Assembly (NCBI GenBank): GCA_039027055.1
Contig: JBCCLD010000332.1
Location: 1 to 5,254 of the forward strand
Direction: 5' to 3'
Source of the DNA: JBCBEX01 sp039027055
Lineage (GTDB): Bacteria; Bacteroidota; Rhodothermia; Rhodothermales; Rubricoccaceae
DNA: 5,254 nucleotides
Shown here one piece after another: positions 4,980-5,254 of this stretch; position 1 is the stretch's first letter; each line of letters opens with the position of its first letter. The notes under the pieces were generated by a model that saw nothing but the letters and a program-made list of their open reading frames with translations, was not told the DNA's origin and did no database searches. The translations under genes were made by a program, and so were the position numbers.

Positions 4980-5254
4980 CTAGACCACGGCGGACGCGGC
5001 GTCTTTAGGCTCCGGAGGGGGTGCTGGGCGCGACGGTCGGGGCAACGATGCCGTGATCGCCTTGGCGGCGCGGGGCTGGGCGAGCGACACGCGCGGGGCT
5101 GCGTCCTCGGGTCGGAAGTTGAGCAGCACCTCCAGCACGCCCGCGCGGGTGTTGTGCTCCATGAGGCGCTGCCGGAGCAGGCTGGCCCCCCGGTGGCCCT
5201 TGAAGTAGCCGCCGTACATCCGCCGCATCTCTAGCGTACCCTTGCGCTCGCCGA
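4980..5254 (-). CDS. dusB: tRNA-dihydrouridine synthase, C-terminal 90 residues (5' end off the window)
   Basis: Dus enzymes are FMN- and NADPH-dependent and reduce specific uridines in tRNA to dihydrouridine. Only the C-terminal helical, tRNA-binding end is visible. The reading frame is open to the right edge and begins GERKGTLEMRRMYGGYFKG, matching the EMR-x-H-x-x-x-Y-x-KG pattern of the NifR3/DusB family; the RR-x-Y-x-x-YFKG form is familiar from Bacteroidota. It continues with GASLLRQRLMEHNTRAGVLEVLLNF, equivalent to the last family helices. After this comes a tail of about 44 residues (4983-5114) rich in Pro, Ala and Arg, longer than usual for the family. An internal ATG at 5228 would give an 82-residue protein, but it is only a codon within the conserved region. 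The catalytic TIM barrel lies off the window, so the subfamily letter is tentative. A hairpin follows the stop. Confidence 0.83.
   Translation of the reverse strand, partial: GERKGTLEMRRMYGGYFKGHRGASLLRQRLMEHNTRAGVLEVLLNFRPEDAAPRVSLAQPRAAKAITASLPRPSRPAPPPEPKDAASAVV

Overview
This GC-rich bacterial window most likely comes from a member of the Rhodothermota/Bacteroidota lineage. Three things point there. The secreted nuclease ends in a type IX secretion (T9SS)-style sorting domain. The Dus fragment carries the RR-x-Y-x-x-YFKG signature I associate with Bacteroidota Dus proteins. The genes mostly start behind pyrimidine-rich leaders rather than Shine-Dalgarno sequences. I cannot fix a genus.

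Layout, left to right. (1) The N-terminal 320 codons of radA (DNA repair ATPase, minus strand) run off the left edge. (2) A 107-bp divergent spacer leads to a plus-strand DUF445-family membrane protein with a long acidic, proline-rich N-terminal extension. (3) A 338-bp non-coding gap begins with a 14-bp hairpin just after the DUF445 stop, with a competing 9-bp hairpin. It also holds six exact tandem copies of the heptamer GTCGGCT and a 15/16 direct repeat flanking them. (4) A plus-strand endonuclease I family nuclease has a signal peptide and a C-terminal sorting domain. (5) Convergent to it, 34 bp away, is a minus-strand lipoprotein with two DUF302 domains. (6) A 213-bp spacer separates that gene from (7) the C-terminal 90 residues of a tRNA-dihydrouridine synthase (minus strand), which runs off the right edge.

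The genes do not form one operon. radA and dus are housekeeping fragments at the two edges. The nuclease and the lipoprotein are both envelope or secreted proteins but are convergent, so they are probably expressed independently. I see no phage, transposase, CRISPR array or defence locus, and no complete RNA gene. The least ordinary items are the duplicated DUF302 lipoprotein, the cysteine-free T9SS-type nuclease, and the repeat-rich, foldable gap between the DUF445 gene and the nuclease gene. None of these proves a new system.
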